Shown: one piece after another, positions 8,191-17,900 of the stretch | How the letters are laid out: each line of letters begins with the position of its first letter | How positions within the stretch are numbered: the stretch's first letter is position 1 | Assembly (NCBI GenBank): GCA_013416795.1 | Contig: RQSC01000027.1 | Span: 790,251 to 854,250, forward strand | DNA length: 64,000 nt | DNA from: Prasinococcaceae sp. CCMP 1430 | Taxonomy: Eukaryota; Prasinodermophyta; Palmophyllophyceae; Prasinococcales; Prasinococcaceae | Direction of reading: 5' to 3' | The notes under the pieces: model-generated | What the model was told of the DNA's origin: nothing | Database searches by the model: none | Seen by the model: only the letters and a program-made list of their open reading frames with translations | Program-made: the position numbers and the translations under genes

Positions 8191-10425
8191 GTGGACTGTG
8201 TGTTGTGGAGCGTTATCCTCATCCGCAGTGCGTGCCTGCGCGCCACACGCGCGCGGGCGGGGCTGCCGGGGGGGGGAGGGGGGCTGCCTGCTGCGGACGG
8301 CGTGCGGCGCGCGCGGGCGGCGGCGCGGGTGAAGGTCGCGCGCGGCGGACAGGCCGATGAGGATGACCCGGGCTACGCCGAGGTCTCGATGGAGGCGCTA
8401 CTCAAGGAGGCGCCCACGGCCCTGCCGCGCGAGCTCCCCGGCGGGGTCCCGCCGCCCAGCGCGACGCTCACACAGATGCTGCCGTACCTCTTCCGCCTCG
8501 TCGGGCAGGACAGGCGGCTGTGGCTGCGCTTCGGGGTGGCCATCGCCACCGTGTTCCTGGCCAAGGCGTGCAACATTGCCTCGCCCATCCTCTTCAAGGA
8601 GGCCGTGGACGCGCTAACCGTGGGCGAGGCCGCGGGCGCGGGGGCGGGGGGCGTGCTGGGCTTAGGCGCGGGCGTGGGCGCCGCGCTGGGATTGGGGGCG
8701 GCAGGCGCGGGAGTGGGCTTGGCGGTCTGGGCGCTCATGCTGAGCGGCGCGCTCAAGAGCGTCGGCACGATCGCCAACGAGCTGCGCTCGGTGCTCTTCA
8801 CGCCCGTCGCGCAGGCGGCGGGCAGGCGCGTGTCGTTGCGTGCCTTTGAGCACGTGCTCACGCTCGACGCTGCCTACCACCTCGACCGCTCGACGGGCGC
8901 ACTGAGCCGCATCCTCGACCGCGGCGCGCGCGCCACCTCTACCATCTTCCGCGCGGTGCTCTTTACGTTCGTGCCCACCATGGTCGAGTTCGCGCTCGTG
9001 TGCTGGCTGCTCGCCAAGGCGGTCTCGTGGCAGCTCTCCTTGGCGGTAATCGTCACCTTCGCGCTGTACATCAGCTGGACAGTGGCGCTCACGCAGCGCT
9101 CCGTGGCCGTGCGCAAGGAAGTCAACCGCCTGGACAACCTCGTGAGTGGCAAGAGCGTCGACGCCCTGCTCAACGTTGACACCGTCACCACTTTCACCAA
9201 CGAAGAAATCGAGTCGCGCGCATTCAACCTGCTGCAGACCAAGTACCAGGACGCGACGGTCAGGGCAGAGTACGTGCAGGCGACGCTGAACGGTGGGCAG
9301 GGGCTCATCGTGTGCATGGGCCTCGCGACCGTGCTCTCGCTGGCGGCGATGAAGTGCGCCGCGGGCCAAGCCACGCCCGGCGACGTTGTGCTCGTCAACG
9401 GCCTGGTGCTGCAGCTGTGGGCGCCCCTGAGCTTTCTTGGCTGGTTCTACAGGAACCTTCGGCAGGCTATGGTGGACATGGAGAACCTGTTCGCGCTGCT
9501 GCGCGAGCGACCGACGCTCCGCTCGGGCACGCGCGCGCTGCCGGACGCCACCGCTGGCGGCGCGAGTGTGGAGCTTCGCGGTGTGAAGTTCCACTATCGC
9601 GAGAACATCCCAGTGCTGCGCGGCGTCGACCTTGTCGCCAAGCCCGGTGAGAGCGTTGCGGTTGTCGGGCCAAGCGGCAGCGGGAAGTCAACTATCACCA
9701 AGCTGCTGCTGCGCCAGTACGACGCCACGGAGGGGCAGGTGCTGGTGGACGGCATTGATGTGGTGGACGTGTCGCCGTCCGCGCTGCGCGAGGCGGTCGG
9801 GGTGGTGCCGCAGGACTCGGTGCTTTTCAACGCCACCCTGCGCTACAACGTGCAGTACGGCGATCCGCACGCGCCGCCCGATGCTGTGCACGCAGCGGCC
9901 GACGCCGCCAGCCTGACGCCGCTCATCGATTCGCTACCGGAGGGCTTCGACACCACCGTTGGCGAGCGCGGCCTCAAGCTCAGCGGTGGCGAGAAGCAGC
10001 GCGTGGCCATCGCGCGCGCCATACTGCGCCAGCCGCGGCTGCTGCTGTGCGACGAGGCGACGGCGGCGCTCGACACAGCCACCGAGGCCGCTGTGAGCGC
10101 TAGCTTGCGCCGCGCGAGCGAGGGCCGCACGGTGCTGCTGGTGGCCCACCGCTTGTCGACGGTCATGCACTGCGACCGCATCTACGTGCTCGAGAAGGGC
10201 AGCGTGGTCGAATCTGGCACGCACGAGGAGCTGCTCGCGCTGCCCGGCGGCACGTACCGAGCCATGTGGAGCCTGCAGGCGGAGGGCCTGCGTGACCTCG
10301 ACGAGGACGAGGAGGCACAGATGCTGCGCGCGCTGAAGGAGGGGAACTTCGCGAACGGCGACGCCTCGAGCGCCGTGGCGTCTGCCGCCGCTCCCGCCGG
10401 CGCCGGCGTCTCCACGGGGGAGTGA
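8191..10425 (+). CDS. ABCB half-transporter, Atm1/ABCB7-like
   Basis: A single exon of 744 residues. The N terminus (1-60) is Arg/Ala-rich and almost free of acidic residues, as in a mitochondrial presequence. A six-helix ABC membrane domain follows (about 100-430); the block with VLVNGLVLQL, LSFLGWFYRNLRQ and DMENLF matches the Atm1/ABCB7/ABCB6 group. The ATPase domain has Walker A GPSGSGKST (about 494), signature LSGGEKQRVAIARA (about 593), Walker B LLLCDEATAALD and the H-loop VAHRLST. Atm1-type exporters move a glutathione-linked sulfur or iron-sulfur precursor out of mitochondria and are needed for cytosolic Fe-S protein assembly. ABCB6/HMT1-type heavy-metal or porphyrin transport is an alternative. 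The start at ATG 8191 is the first in frame; later starts would shorten the presequence. Confidence 0.9.
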   Translation: MDCVLWSVILIRSACLRATRARAGLPGGGGGLPAADGVRRARAAARVKVARGGQADEDDPGYAEVSMEALLKEAPTALPRELPGGVPPPSATLTQMLPYLFRLVGQDRRLWLRFGVAIATVFLAKACNIASPILFKEAVDALTVGEAAGAGAGGVLGLGAGVGAALGLGAAGAGVGLAVWALMLSGALKSVGTIANELRSVLFTPVAQAAGRRVSLRAFEHVLTLDAAYHLDRSTGALSRILDRGARATSTIFRAVLFTFVPTMVEFALVCWLLAKAVSWQLSLAVIVTFALYISWTVALTQRSVAVRKEVNRLDNLVSGKSVDALLNVDTVTTFTNEEIESRAFNLLQTKYQDATVRAEYVQATLNGGQGLIVCMGLATVLSLAAMKCAAGQATPGDVVLVNGLVLQLWAPLSFLGWFYRNLRQAMVDMENLFALLRERPTLRSGTRALPDATAGGASVELRGVKFHYRENIPVLRGVDLVAKPGESVAVVGPSGSGKSTITKLLLRQYDATEGQVLVDGIDVVDVSPSALREAVGVVPQDSVLFNATLRYNVQYGDPHAPPDAVHAAADAASLTPLIDSLPEGFDTTVGERGLKLSGGEKQRVAIARAILRQPRLLLCDEATAALDTATEAAVSASLRRASEGRTVLLVAHRLSTVMHCDRIYVLEKGSVVESGTHEELLALPGGTYRAMWSLQAEGLRDLDEDEEAQMLRALKEGNFANGDASSAVASAAAPAGAGVSTGE

Positions 10426-10538
10426 GAGCTTCTGAGTGCCATACATTGTACAGTACAGTAAGGCTATCATACATTTTGGCAGCACGCGCAGCAGCCTTGC
10501 GTAGTGGGGTGCACCGATCCGCACCGTCGCCGCCTTCC

Positions 10539-10790
10539 TCAACGCCGAGGCGGCATCAGCACCGCGCCGGGTCCGAGCCCCTCAGCGGGCAGCGGGTCGG
10601 CGAACTCTGGCGCGCTCGTGTCTGGCGCGATGTCGTACTCGTAGAGCGATGCCGGCGGCGGCGGTGGCGCACTCGAGTGCGCCGCGTCCTCCCCTCGCGG
10701 CGGGCCCCCTCGGGCGTCTGCCCTGCCCGCGGATGGGAGCGCAGCGCCACCCGGGCCCGCCGTGCCCACACCCGCTCCGGCGCCCCGCAT
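10539..10790 (-). CDS. Possible small minus-strand ORF
   Basis: An open frame of 83 residues from ATG 10790, Gly/Ala/Pro-rich at first. The last 36 residues are less simple (SLYEYDIAPDTSAPEFADP, then a PPRR end). It would converge on the ABC transporter with about 110 bp between. No family is recognised and upstream exons cannot be located. It could be a last exon or chance reading through GC-rich DNA. Confidence 0.15.
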   Translation of the reverse strand: MRGAGAGVGTAGPGGAALPSAGRADARGGPPRGEDAAHSSAPPPPPASLYEYDIAPDTSAPEFADPLPAEGLGPGAVLMPPRR

Positions 10791-11029
10791 CGGCACCCGC
10801 GCTGCGGTTTCACTGGGACCTCACGGACGGAGGGTGGTTGCGAGCCGCGGCGCGCAGGGCGCGGGCGAGCGAGCGCCACGGTGCCACCGAGCGCGCCCTC
10901 TGTGTGCGGCGCGTCTGCGCACCCGCACTCGAAAACTCCCGCGCTCTGACGATCCCGCCCGCTCGCTGGCCCGCCCGCACGCCCGCGCGACCCGCCGCCG
11001 CGGCCGCCGCTGCCCCGCGGCCGGAGCCT

Positions 11030-11090
11030 CGTCCTCTTCCTCCTCCTCCTCCTTCCCCTCTTCCTTCCCCTCTTCCTCCTCCGCCGTCGC
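11030..11090. repeat. Pyrimidine (CT) tract
   Basis: A near-pure run of TCC/TTCC words upstream of actin. Such tracts are common in promoters of GC-rich algae and produce Glu/Arg/Gly shadow reading frames on the other strand. Confidence 0.6.
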
Positions 11091-11824
11091 GCGCGCTGTG
11101 GCGCACCCCACACACCCGCGGGTTGGACACAGCGCGCGCGCGCCCCCGCTTAGCGCCCGCGCCCGCGCCGCCTGCTGCGCTCGCGGCACCCCGCACCTTG
11201 CTGCACCCCGTCTGACTTTAAACCCTAACCCCAACAAACATGTTTGGGTTGTGGGCTCGGCGCCCTCGCTCGAGTCCCGTCCTCTGCAGGCCGGCCCGGC
11301 GGTCTCTCGCCTCCCTCAGCTTTAGATCGCGCCGCATTCGAGCGCGCGCGCGCGCGCGGCCGCGCCGCAGCGGCGGAATTCGAATTTGGCTGCTGTCCAA
11401 TTCGACGGTCCCTTTGTGTGCCTGATGAGACTCCCTCCCTTTCCGATCGATTGTGTTGTTCGTGTCTGTGCCAACGAGAAAAAGCTTCGGGCAGTCTACA
11501 GTGCATCGATCGAGGCTTCGCCTGCCTTCTTTTTTTTTTTTGCCGGTCGAGCGCGCGCGGCGGATTTCGCCTTTTGCGAAATCGATGGGTTTTCCATCGG
11601 CGCGCGTTCGCTTCGCGGCGGGGGCGGGGGGATTTCGTTCCGCAGAGTTCCCCGGGGCGCCGGGATTTTGGCGCCGATCGGGCGCCGCGCGCCGGGGCGC
11701 GGAAGCGCGCGCGCAACCAGCATGAGATTGCGTATCGCCCAGGACGGCGCAGCTGACGTGGGGCCCCACTCGGCGCGCACCGCACGGCACGGCACGCACG
11801 CGACCGCGACCCGCGCGCGCCACC

Positions 11825-13905
11825 ATGGAGGGCGATGGCGAGGTGTCGGCGCTCGTGTGCGACAACGGCTCAGGCATGGTGAAGGGTGCGTCGCGCGCCT
11901 GACGCGCGGCGGAGGGGGAGGAGGAGGCGCGCGGCGACCCCCGCCTCGACCCCCACCCCTCGCCTCCCTGCAGTGCTCGAATATTTCGGGCTCGTCGCGG
12001 AGGGGGGGGAAAAGCCGAACAGCTTGGCGCGCCAGCGCACGCGCGCGCGCAGCGTGAGCGTGCCCCCTTCCGCTCCCAAGGACAGCTGCCGCCCCCGCGC
12101 CTTGGGCCGCCGTGACTTATGGGTGCAGAGCCGTGGGCACGCGTATGCCGCGCGCGCGACCACGACGCGCGCTGCGTGGGGCGCGCGCCCCTCGCTGCGC
12201 GCGATGGGGAGGTCGCCCCGCGCAGCGTCGAACTTTTTTTGTTTCCTTTTTCACGCCGGGCTGTGCCGCGGCGCGCTGTCGCCTTCGCCGCGATGCTGAC
12301 TGCGTTCCCCGTTCCCGTCCGCGCCCCCGCGATGCTCTCGATCCTCGCAGCCGGCTTCGCTGGCGATGACGCGCCCCGCGCGGTTTTCCCCTCCATCGTC
12401 GGCCGCCCCCGCCACACTGGCGTGATGGTGCGTCGCGTCGTATTGCGCCTCGCCATGTGCGTGCGCGCGCGTCCCGTCCTGCTGCGTGTGCCCTTTTTTG
12501 AATTCGAAGCGCACAGCCACGCCGCGCCCGGGCCTCGACGGGAGCGATTGGCCTGGTGCGGACCCCTCAAGCGTGGCGGCCAGAGCCGTGGTCTATGCCG
12601 CCGTGGTTGCCGGCAAGCCGTGTGAGGCCGCTTGGCCATGCGGCCGATGCGGCGATGCGCGGCCGTGCGCGGCGGTGCGCTGGCGACGGTTGGCGCTCGA
12701 GCTCGTGCCGATGGGCACTCGCAGTGCTCGCGCGCCCGCTGAGCCTGTCCTTGCGGGCGCGGCGTTTTAGTCGCTCCCGCAGATCGAGCGGGCCAGCATT
12801 GCTTTGAGCAGTGCGCGGCCTTACGCCCGCGATGTTGCCGCGCGTCACTGACGCGCGTGCTGCCACACTTATTCCTCGCTCCGTCGTGTTTTGTGCTGCG
12901 CGCCCACAGGTCGGCATGGGCCAGAAGGACTCGTACGTCGGCGATGAGGCCATGTCCAAGCGCGGTATCCTCTCGCTCAAGTACCCGATCGAGCACGGCA
13001 TCGTGACCAACTGGGACGACATGGAGAAGATCTGGCACCACACCTTCTACAACGAGCTGCGCGTGGCCCCCGAGGAGCATCCCGTGCTGCTCACTGAGGC
13101 CCCGCTTAACCCCATGGCCAACCGTGAGAAGATGACCCAGATCATGTTCGAGACCTTCAACGTCCCGGCCATGTACGTCGCCATCCAGGCCGTGCTGTCG
13201 CTGTACGCCTCGGGTCGCACTACTGGTATTGTGCTCGACTCGGGCGACGGTGTGACCCATACTGTGCCCATCTATGAGGGCTACGCGCTGCCGCACGCCA
13301 TCCTGCGCATCGACCTCGCGGGCCGTGACCTCACCGACGAGCTCATGAAGATCCTCCTTGAGCGCGGCTACTCGTTCACTACCACCGCCGAGCGTGAGAT
13401 TGTGCGCGACATCAAGGAGAAGCTCGCGTACGTGGCGCTCGACTACGATCAGGAGATGAGCTCCGCGGCGTCGTCGAGCTCGATTGAGAAGAGCTACGAG
13501 ATGCCCGACGGCCAGGTCATCGTCATCGGCAACGAGCGCTTCCGCTGCCCCGAGGTGCTCTTCAACCCCGCTATGGTCGGCATGGAGTCTGCAGGCATCC
13601 ACGAGACCACTTACAACTCGATCACGAGGTGCGACGTCGACATCCGCAAGGACCTGTACGGCAACATCGTGCTGTCGGGCGGCTCCACCATGTTCCCGGG
13701 CATCGCTGACCGCATGAACAAGGAGATCAGCGAGCTGGCGCCCTCGTCCATGAAGATCAAGGTCGTGGCCCCGCCCGAGCGCAAGTACTCCGTGTGGATC
13801 GGCGGCTCCATTCTCGCTTCGCTCTCCACCTTCCAGCAGATGTGGATCGCCAAGTCCGACTACGAGGAGTCCGGCCCGGGCATCGTGCACCGCAAGTGCT
13901 TCTGA
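11825..13905 (+). CDS. Actin
   Basis: Three exons: 11825-11885, 12351-12427 and 12910-13905, joined to 377 residues. Exon 1 encodes the acidic N terminus [20 protein letters not shown]; exon 2 the [20 protein letters not shown] region; exon 3 runs from [14 protein letters not shown] to the universal end IVHRKCF. Both introns (465 and 482 bp) start GTGCGT; phases are 1 and 0. The nucleotide- and cation-binding segments ([20 protein letters not shown]) are intact, so this is conventional actin rather than an actin-related protein. It polymerises into cytoplasmic filaments. Its introns are the longest in the window. Confidence 0.98.
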
Positions 13906-14115
13906 GCAATTGGCTTAGAAGGCACTTGTAGCAGCGCGGCACGGGGCTTGTAACAGCAGCACACTGCAGAGAATGAGCGGGAAATCTGTACTACTACGTA
14001 CGTAAAATGTGGACGCACTGAGCACCGGTACGCATCGCTCACTACGGGCACATCGCTCGATGTGCCTCGCCACCGCCACGCCCGTCACCTGCTTCGCAGC
14101 CCGTCCCCGCTCGGC

Positions 14116-14154
<39 letters not shown>

Positions 14155-14956
14155 TCCTTGTCCTCGACGCCCTCGTTGCCGCCGTCGCTCTCACGCAGTG
14201 CCCTCGTGCGCGTTGAAGGGGGCTTCAGCTCCCCCATCGCCTCCCCACACCCACACGCAACGAGGAGCAGCTGCCGCTAGCCGACCGTTCACGAGTGCAT
14301 CGTTTCCGCGGAATTCACCCTTGCCTCAGCCCCTTTGATATCAAAACACTCGCTGAAAAGAACAGCGGATTGAATTTCGAACACGGTCGCGCCCCCTGAA
14401 AACGCGATTTCGATCGGAGCCGTTGGGCGCCATCGGAGCGCCCATCAAAAACGCACGCGCCGCAATCAAAACGCACGCGATTCGCGCGAGGGTGGGGGGC
14501 AGTCGAAAATCGGCCGTTGCGGGCGATCCCCATCAAAACGCATTCGCCCCCCCCCATGCGCGCGCGCGCGCACCGCGGCGGGGGCCGCGAAAGCGGCGGG
14601 GCGCGAAACGACGCCGTCCGGCAGGCCCCGGAACAATTCCGTTTTCTGCCGGGGAAGCGAGGTGTGTCCCCACGCAACGACGGGTGGCGCCTGGGCCATT
14701 TCGCGCGCCACGGCCGCGGTTTCGCGCGGTGTCACGCGGTTTGGCACGCGCGGAACTCAGCGGGTTGGTTCAAACACGCGGCTGCTGGTGGCGCCGGGAG
14801 TGAGGCGGAAAGGGGGAGGGGGGGCAGGGACCGGGGGAGTGCCACAGTGCGCGCTGCGCAGGCCTGCCTCGGCGGTCGGGTCAGCGGGTAGCTGGTGAAG
14901 GAGGCGCGCGCACCGCGCGTCGGACGGCGGCTGCTCCTCCATCGCGCGGGCGCGCG
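13906..14956. promoter_or_regulatory. Actin 3' flank and kinesin promoter
   Basis: An AT-rich 3' island with TACTACTACGTACGTAAAATG lies at about 13990-14010. A 36-base pure C tract follows at 14117-14152. From 14335 to 14560 there is AT-richer DNA with three copies of an (A/C)ATCAAAA(A)CGCA element (14453, 14464, 14531), TTTCGAAC and ATTTCGATCGG words. No coding region is supported. Confidence 0.45.
14117..14152. repeat. Poly-C tract (36 C)
   Basis: An uninterrupted run of C between actin and kinesin. On the other strand it is a G run able to form a quadruplex. The true length may differ because such runs are hard to assemble. Confidence 0.9.
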
Positions 14957-17900
14957 ATGGAGGAGCCCGCGCCGTCGCCCGCGCCGGCGGCGACGCCGAA
15001 GTCGCGAGAGCAGCTGCTGCGTGAGTGGCAGGAGGCCAAGCGCACCGCGACGGGATCCAAGGAGAACGGCGGCGTGGCGAGCCGCACGCGGCACGCTGGC
15101 AAGAGCGAGGTACGCGAAGCCCATTCCGCGCGCTGCCGCCACGGACGCGGCCGCGGCGCGGCACGGCGCGATGAGAGCCCGCCTTTTGCGCGGTGCATAG
15201 CTGTGCGCCATCTTCCCCATGCTCGCGACGATAGGACAAAAATCGCGGGACGCTGCGCATGCGGTGCGCTGACGCCAGCGGCTCCTTTGTGCTCTACTCG
15301 TCCCCTCCCCCTACCCCATACGCCTTCAACCCCACCCCTCAAACCTGCGGCACACGCATGCGCATGCGCAGGACGAGGCCAATGGCACGCCGTCCTCGGG
15401 CACGGCGCCGCTCAGTGCCCGCGACATGAACACCGGGTCGGGTGCCGCCAACGGGGCTAAGAAGCAGGGGCTCAATGCACTGCGCTCCAAGGTGGACCTG
15501 CTCAAGCGGCAAAGCGTCGCCAACGAGAACCTGCGCCGCGAGTCCCTCGCAATTGGCGGCCCCGGTGGGCACCGTGGTCTGCTGCCGCTGGACGAGCTCG
15601 AGGCGATCAACAATGAGGCGGCCGGTGCGCCGTGTGGGGACGGACGCACCGTTCGCGCGGCCGCCGACAAGCACTTCTACGATCCAGCCTTTGCAAAGGA
15701 CGTGAAGACGGCGCTGTTTGCAAAGGTGAAGGCGAGCAAGAAGGAGCCTGAGCGCCAGAAAGAGGAGCTCGTGCAGATGGTCCACATGCTCCGCGCGACG
15801 CTGCGCGGATCGCAGGAGCGCATGGACAGGATGGTGAAAGAGCTCGTGGATGCTGAGAAGGGCTTCGCCGCAGCCTTCAGGAATGAAGCAGACAATGCGG
15901 AGAAGAGCCTCAAGGGCCAGTGGGAGGCCAAGATGGAAGAGGTGAACCAGCGCATGGCGCGTCTACAGGAGGCAGAGGCGGCGCTCACGTCCAAGGAGGA
16001 GAACCTCGAGAACGAGCGCCAGCATGTCGCCCAGGAGGAGCGCGGCCGCGCGGTGGAGAGTGCGCAGCAGCGTATTGAGCGCGATCGCGCCGAGCTCAAG
16101 GAGCTCAAGCGCACCCTCGATGAGCGCGAGCGCGAGCTTCGCGTCGCTGCAGAAGAGGTCGAATCCGAGGAGTCCGACCTCCGCCAGGGCATGGCGCGCG
16201 TTGCCGCCGAGGCTGAAGCCGAGCGCGAGCGCGCCAACGGCCTGCAGGATGACCTCGACAAGCTTCAGGCGAGCAGCGAGGCCGCCGCGGCCGCTGCAGA
16301 GCAGAAGATGGCCGAGATGCGCACTGAGATGGCCGACGCACTTGCGGCAGCCGAGGCGCGTCTGTCCGAGTCGCTCACTGCCCAGGCTATGGAGCTCGCC
16401 GGCAAGGCGGAGGAGGAGCTGGCTACCACCGTCGAGGCAGTCCGCGAGGAGGCCGCCCGCGAGCAGACCAAAGCGCTCGAGGAGCTCAAGGAGTCCCTCG
16501 AGAAGGCCGCATCTGAGGCTGCTGAGTCCGCAGCCGAGGCGAAGGAGGAGGCGCTCGAAGCCCTGCGTGCGGAGCTCAGCTCGCAACACGAGGCGGCTAC
16601 GATGGAGCAGTCCATGGACATGCGCTCTCAGCACGAGGCTGCTATGGAGTCGCTGCGCAGCGAGCTCCAGGCTGCGTCCGCCAAGCAGCTTGAGGCGGAG
16701 CTCGCGAGCGCCGCTGCCGAACACGCCGAGGCAGTCGCCGCCGTCAAGGCCGAGCACGAGACCGCCATGCAGGAGCTGACCGCGAAGGCCGACGCCGAGC
16801 TGCGCGAGTCGCTCATGAATGCGAGCTCGAGCAACGAGGCCGCTGCGAAGGAGCTCGAGTGCCGCATCCGGAGCGAGTGCAAGACTGACAAGGAGGCGGC
16901 CATTGCCGCGCTTCGCGAGGAGCTCAGCGATGAACGCGTCGCCGCTCTTGAGGAGGCTGACGCCGAGGCCAAGGACGTCATGCAGTCTGCGCTGGAGAAG
17001 GCTGCCCTGGAAGCCGAGGAGGAGCGCGAAGCAGCGCTCGAAGAGGCCAAGGAGGAGGCCCAGGCTGCCATGGAGGCTGCGCTGGAGGAGGCTGCCGCCG
17101 AGGCCGCCACTGAGCGCGCATCTGCGCTCAGCCAGGCCGCCGCTGAGGCCGCTGAGGCCATGGAGGCGGCTCTCAAGGCCGCTGCTGACAAGGCGCAGTC
17201 CGATCTTGAGGCGGCCCTGGAGAGTCAGGCTGAGACCAACGCGACGGATCTCAGTGCTGCTAAGGCGGCACTTGCGGCCGGCATGACGCTGGAGAAGGGC
17301 GAGGCGCTTGCGTCCCTAGAGGCTGAGATGCAGCAGGCCCTCGAGGTCGCGGAGGCCGAAAAGACTGCTGCCCTGCAGGAGGCGCGCGACACGGCTGCCG
17401 CAGAGCTTGAGGCTGCCCTCAGCTCACAGGCTGACGAGAAGGGCACGGACAAGGCTGATGCGCTGGCTGCTCTGACTGAGGCAAAGGACGCAGAGAAGGT
17501 TGACGCACTCGCCACCCTTGCGCAGGAGAAGGACGCCGCGAAGGCTGACGCGCTCGCCGCCCTCACTGAGGAGAAGGACGCGGAGAAGGCCGAGGCGCTT
17601 GCTGCCCTCACCGAGGAAAAGGACAGCAGCGCCGCCGAGGCACTCGCTCAGGCTGCCGCCTCGCTTGAAGAGGCGCTCGCGAAGGCCGCAGCCGACAAGG
17701 CTGAGGCGCTCGACGAGGTTCGCGAAGAAGCTGCCAACAGGATCACAGAGCTCTCTGCCGCCGGCGAAGCAGGCCTCTCGGAGGCCCTCGCGAGTGCCTC
17801 ACAGGCCAAGGCCGATGCGCTCGCCGCCCTCGCCGAGCAGAAGGATGCGGAGAAGGCCGAGGCGCTTGCCAAGGCGGCGGTGGAGCTCGAAGGGGCCATG

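Larger units (their letters stand above)
10426..11824. promoter_or_regulatory. 3' flank of ABC transporter and actin promoter
   Basis: A 3'-end island with TACATTGTACAGTACAG lies at 10441-10475. A CT-rich tract spans about 11030-11090. A telobox-like AAACCCTAACCCC (11220-11232) is followed at once by the 12-bp palindrome CAAACATGTTTG (11235-11246) and GGGTT. AT-rich words (GAATTCGAATTTGG, GAAATCGATGGG) and a T-run at 11529-11540 occupy 11380-11600. This is a rich promoter for actin. A weak minus-strand reading frame at 10539-10790 is listed separately. Confidence 0.45.

Noticed and set aside
8662-9594. 310-residue minus-strand frame over the ABC transporter
   Set aside because: Antisense shadow; the transporter motifs on the plus strand are unambiguous.
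11218-13890. 890-residue minus-strand reading frame opposite actin
   Set aside because: It is the antisense shadow of the strongly biased actin exon and its GC-rich introns; the plus strand clearly encodes actin.
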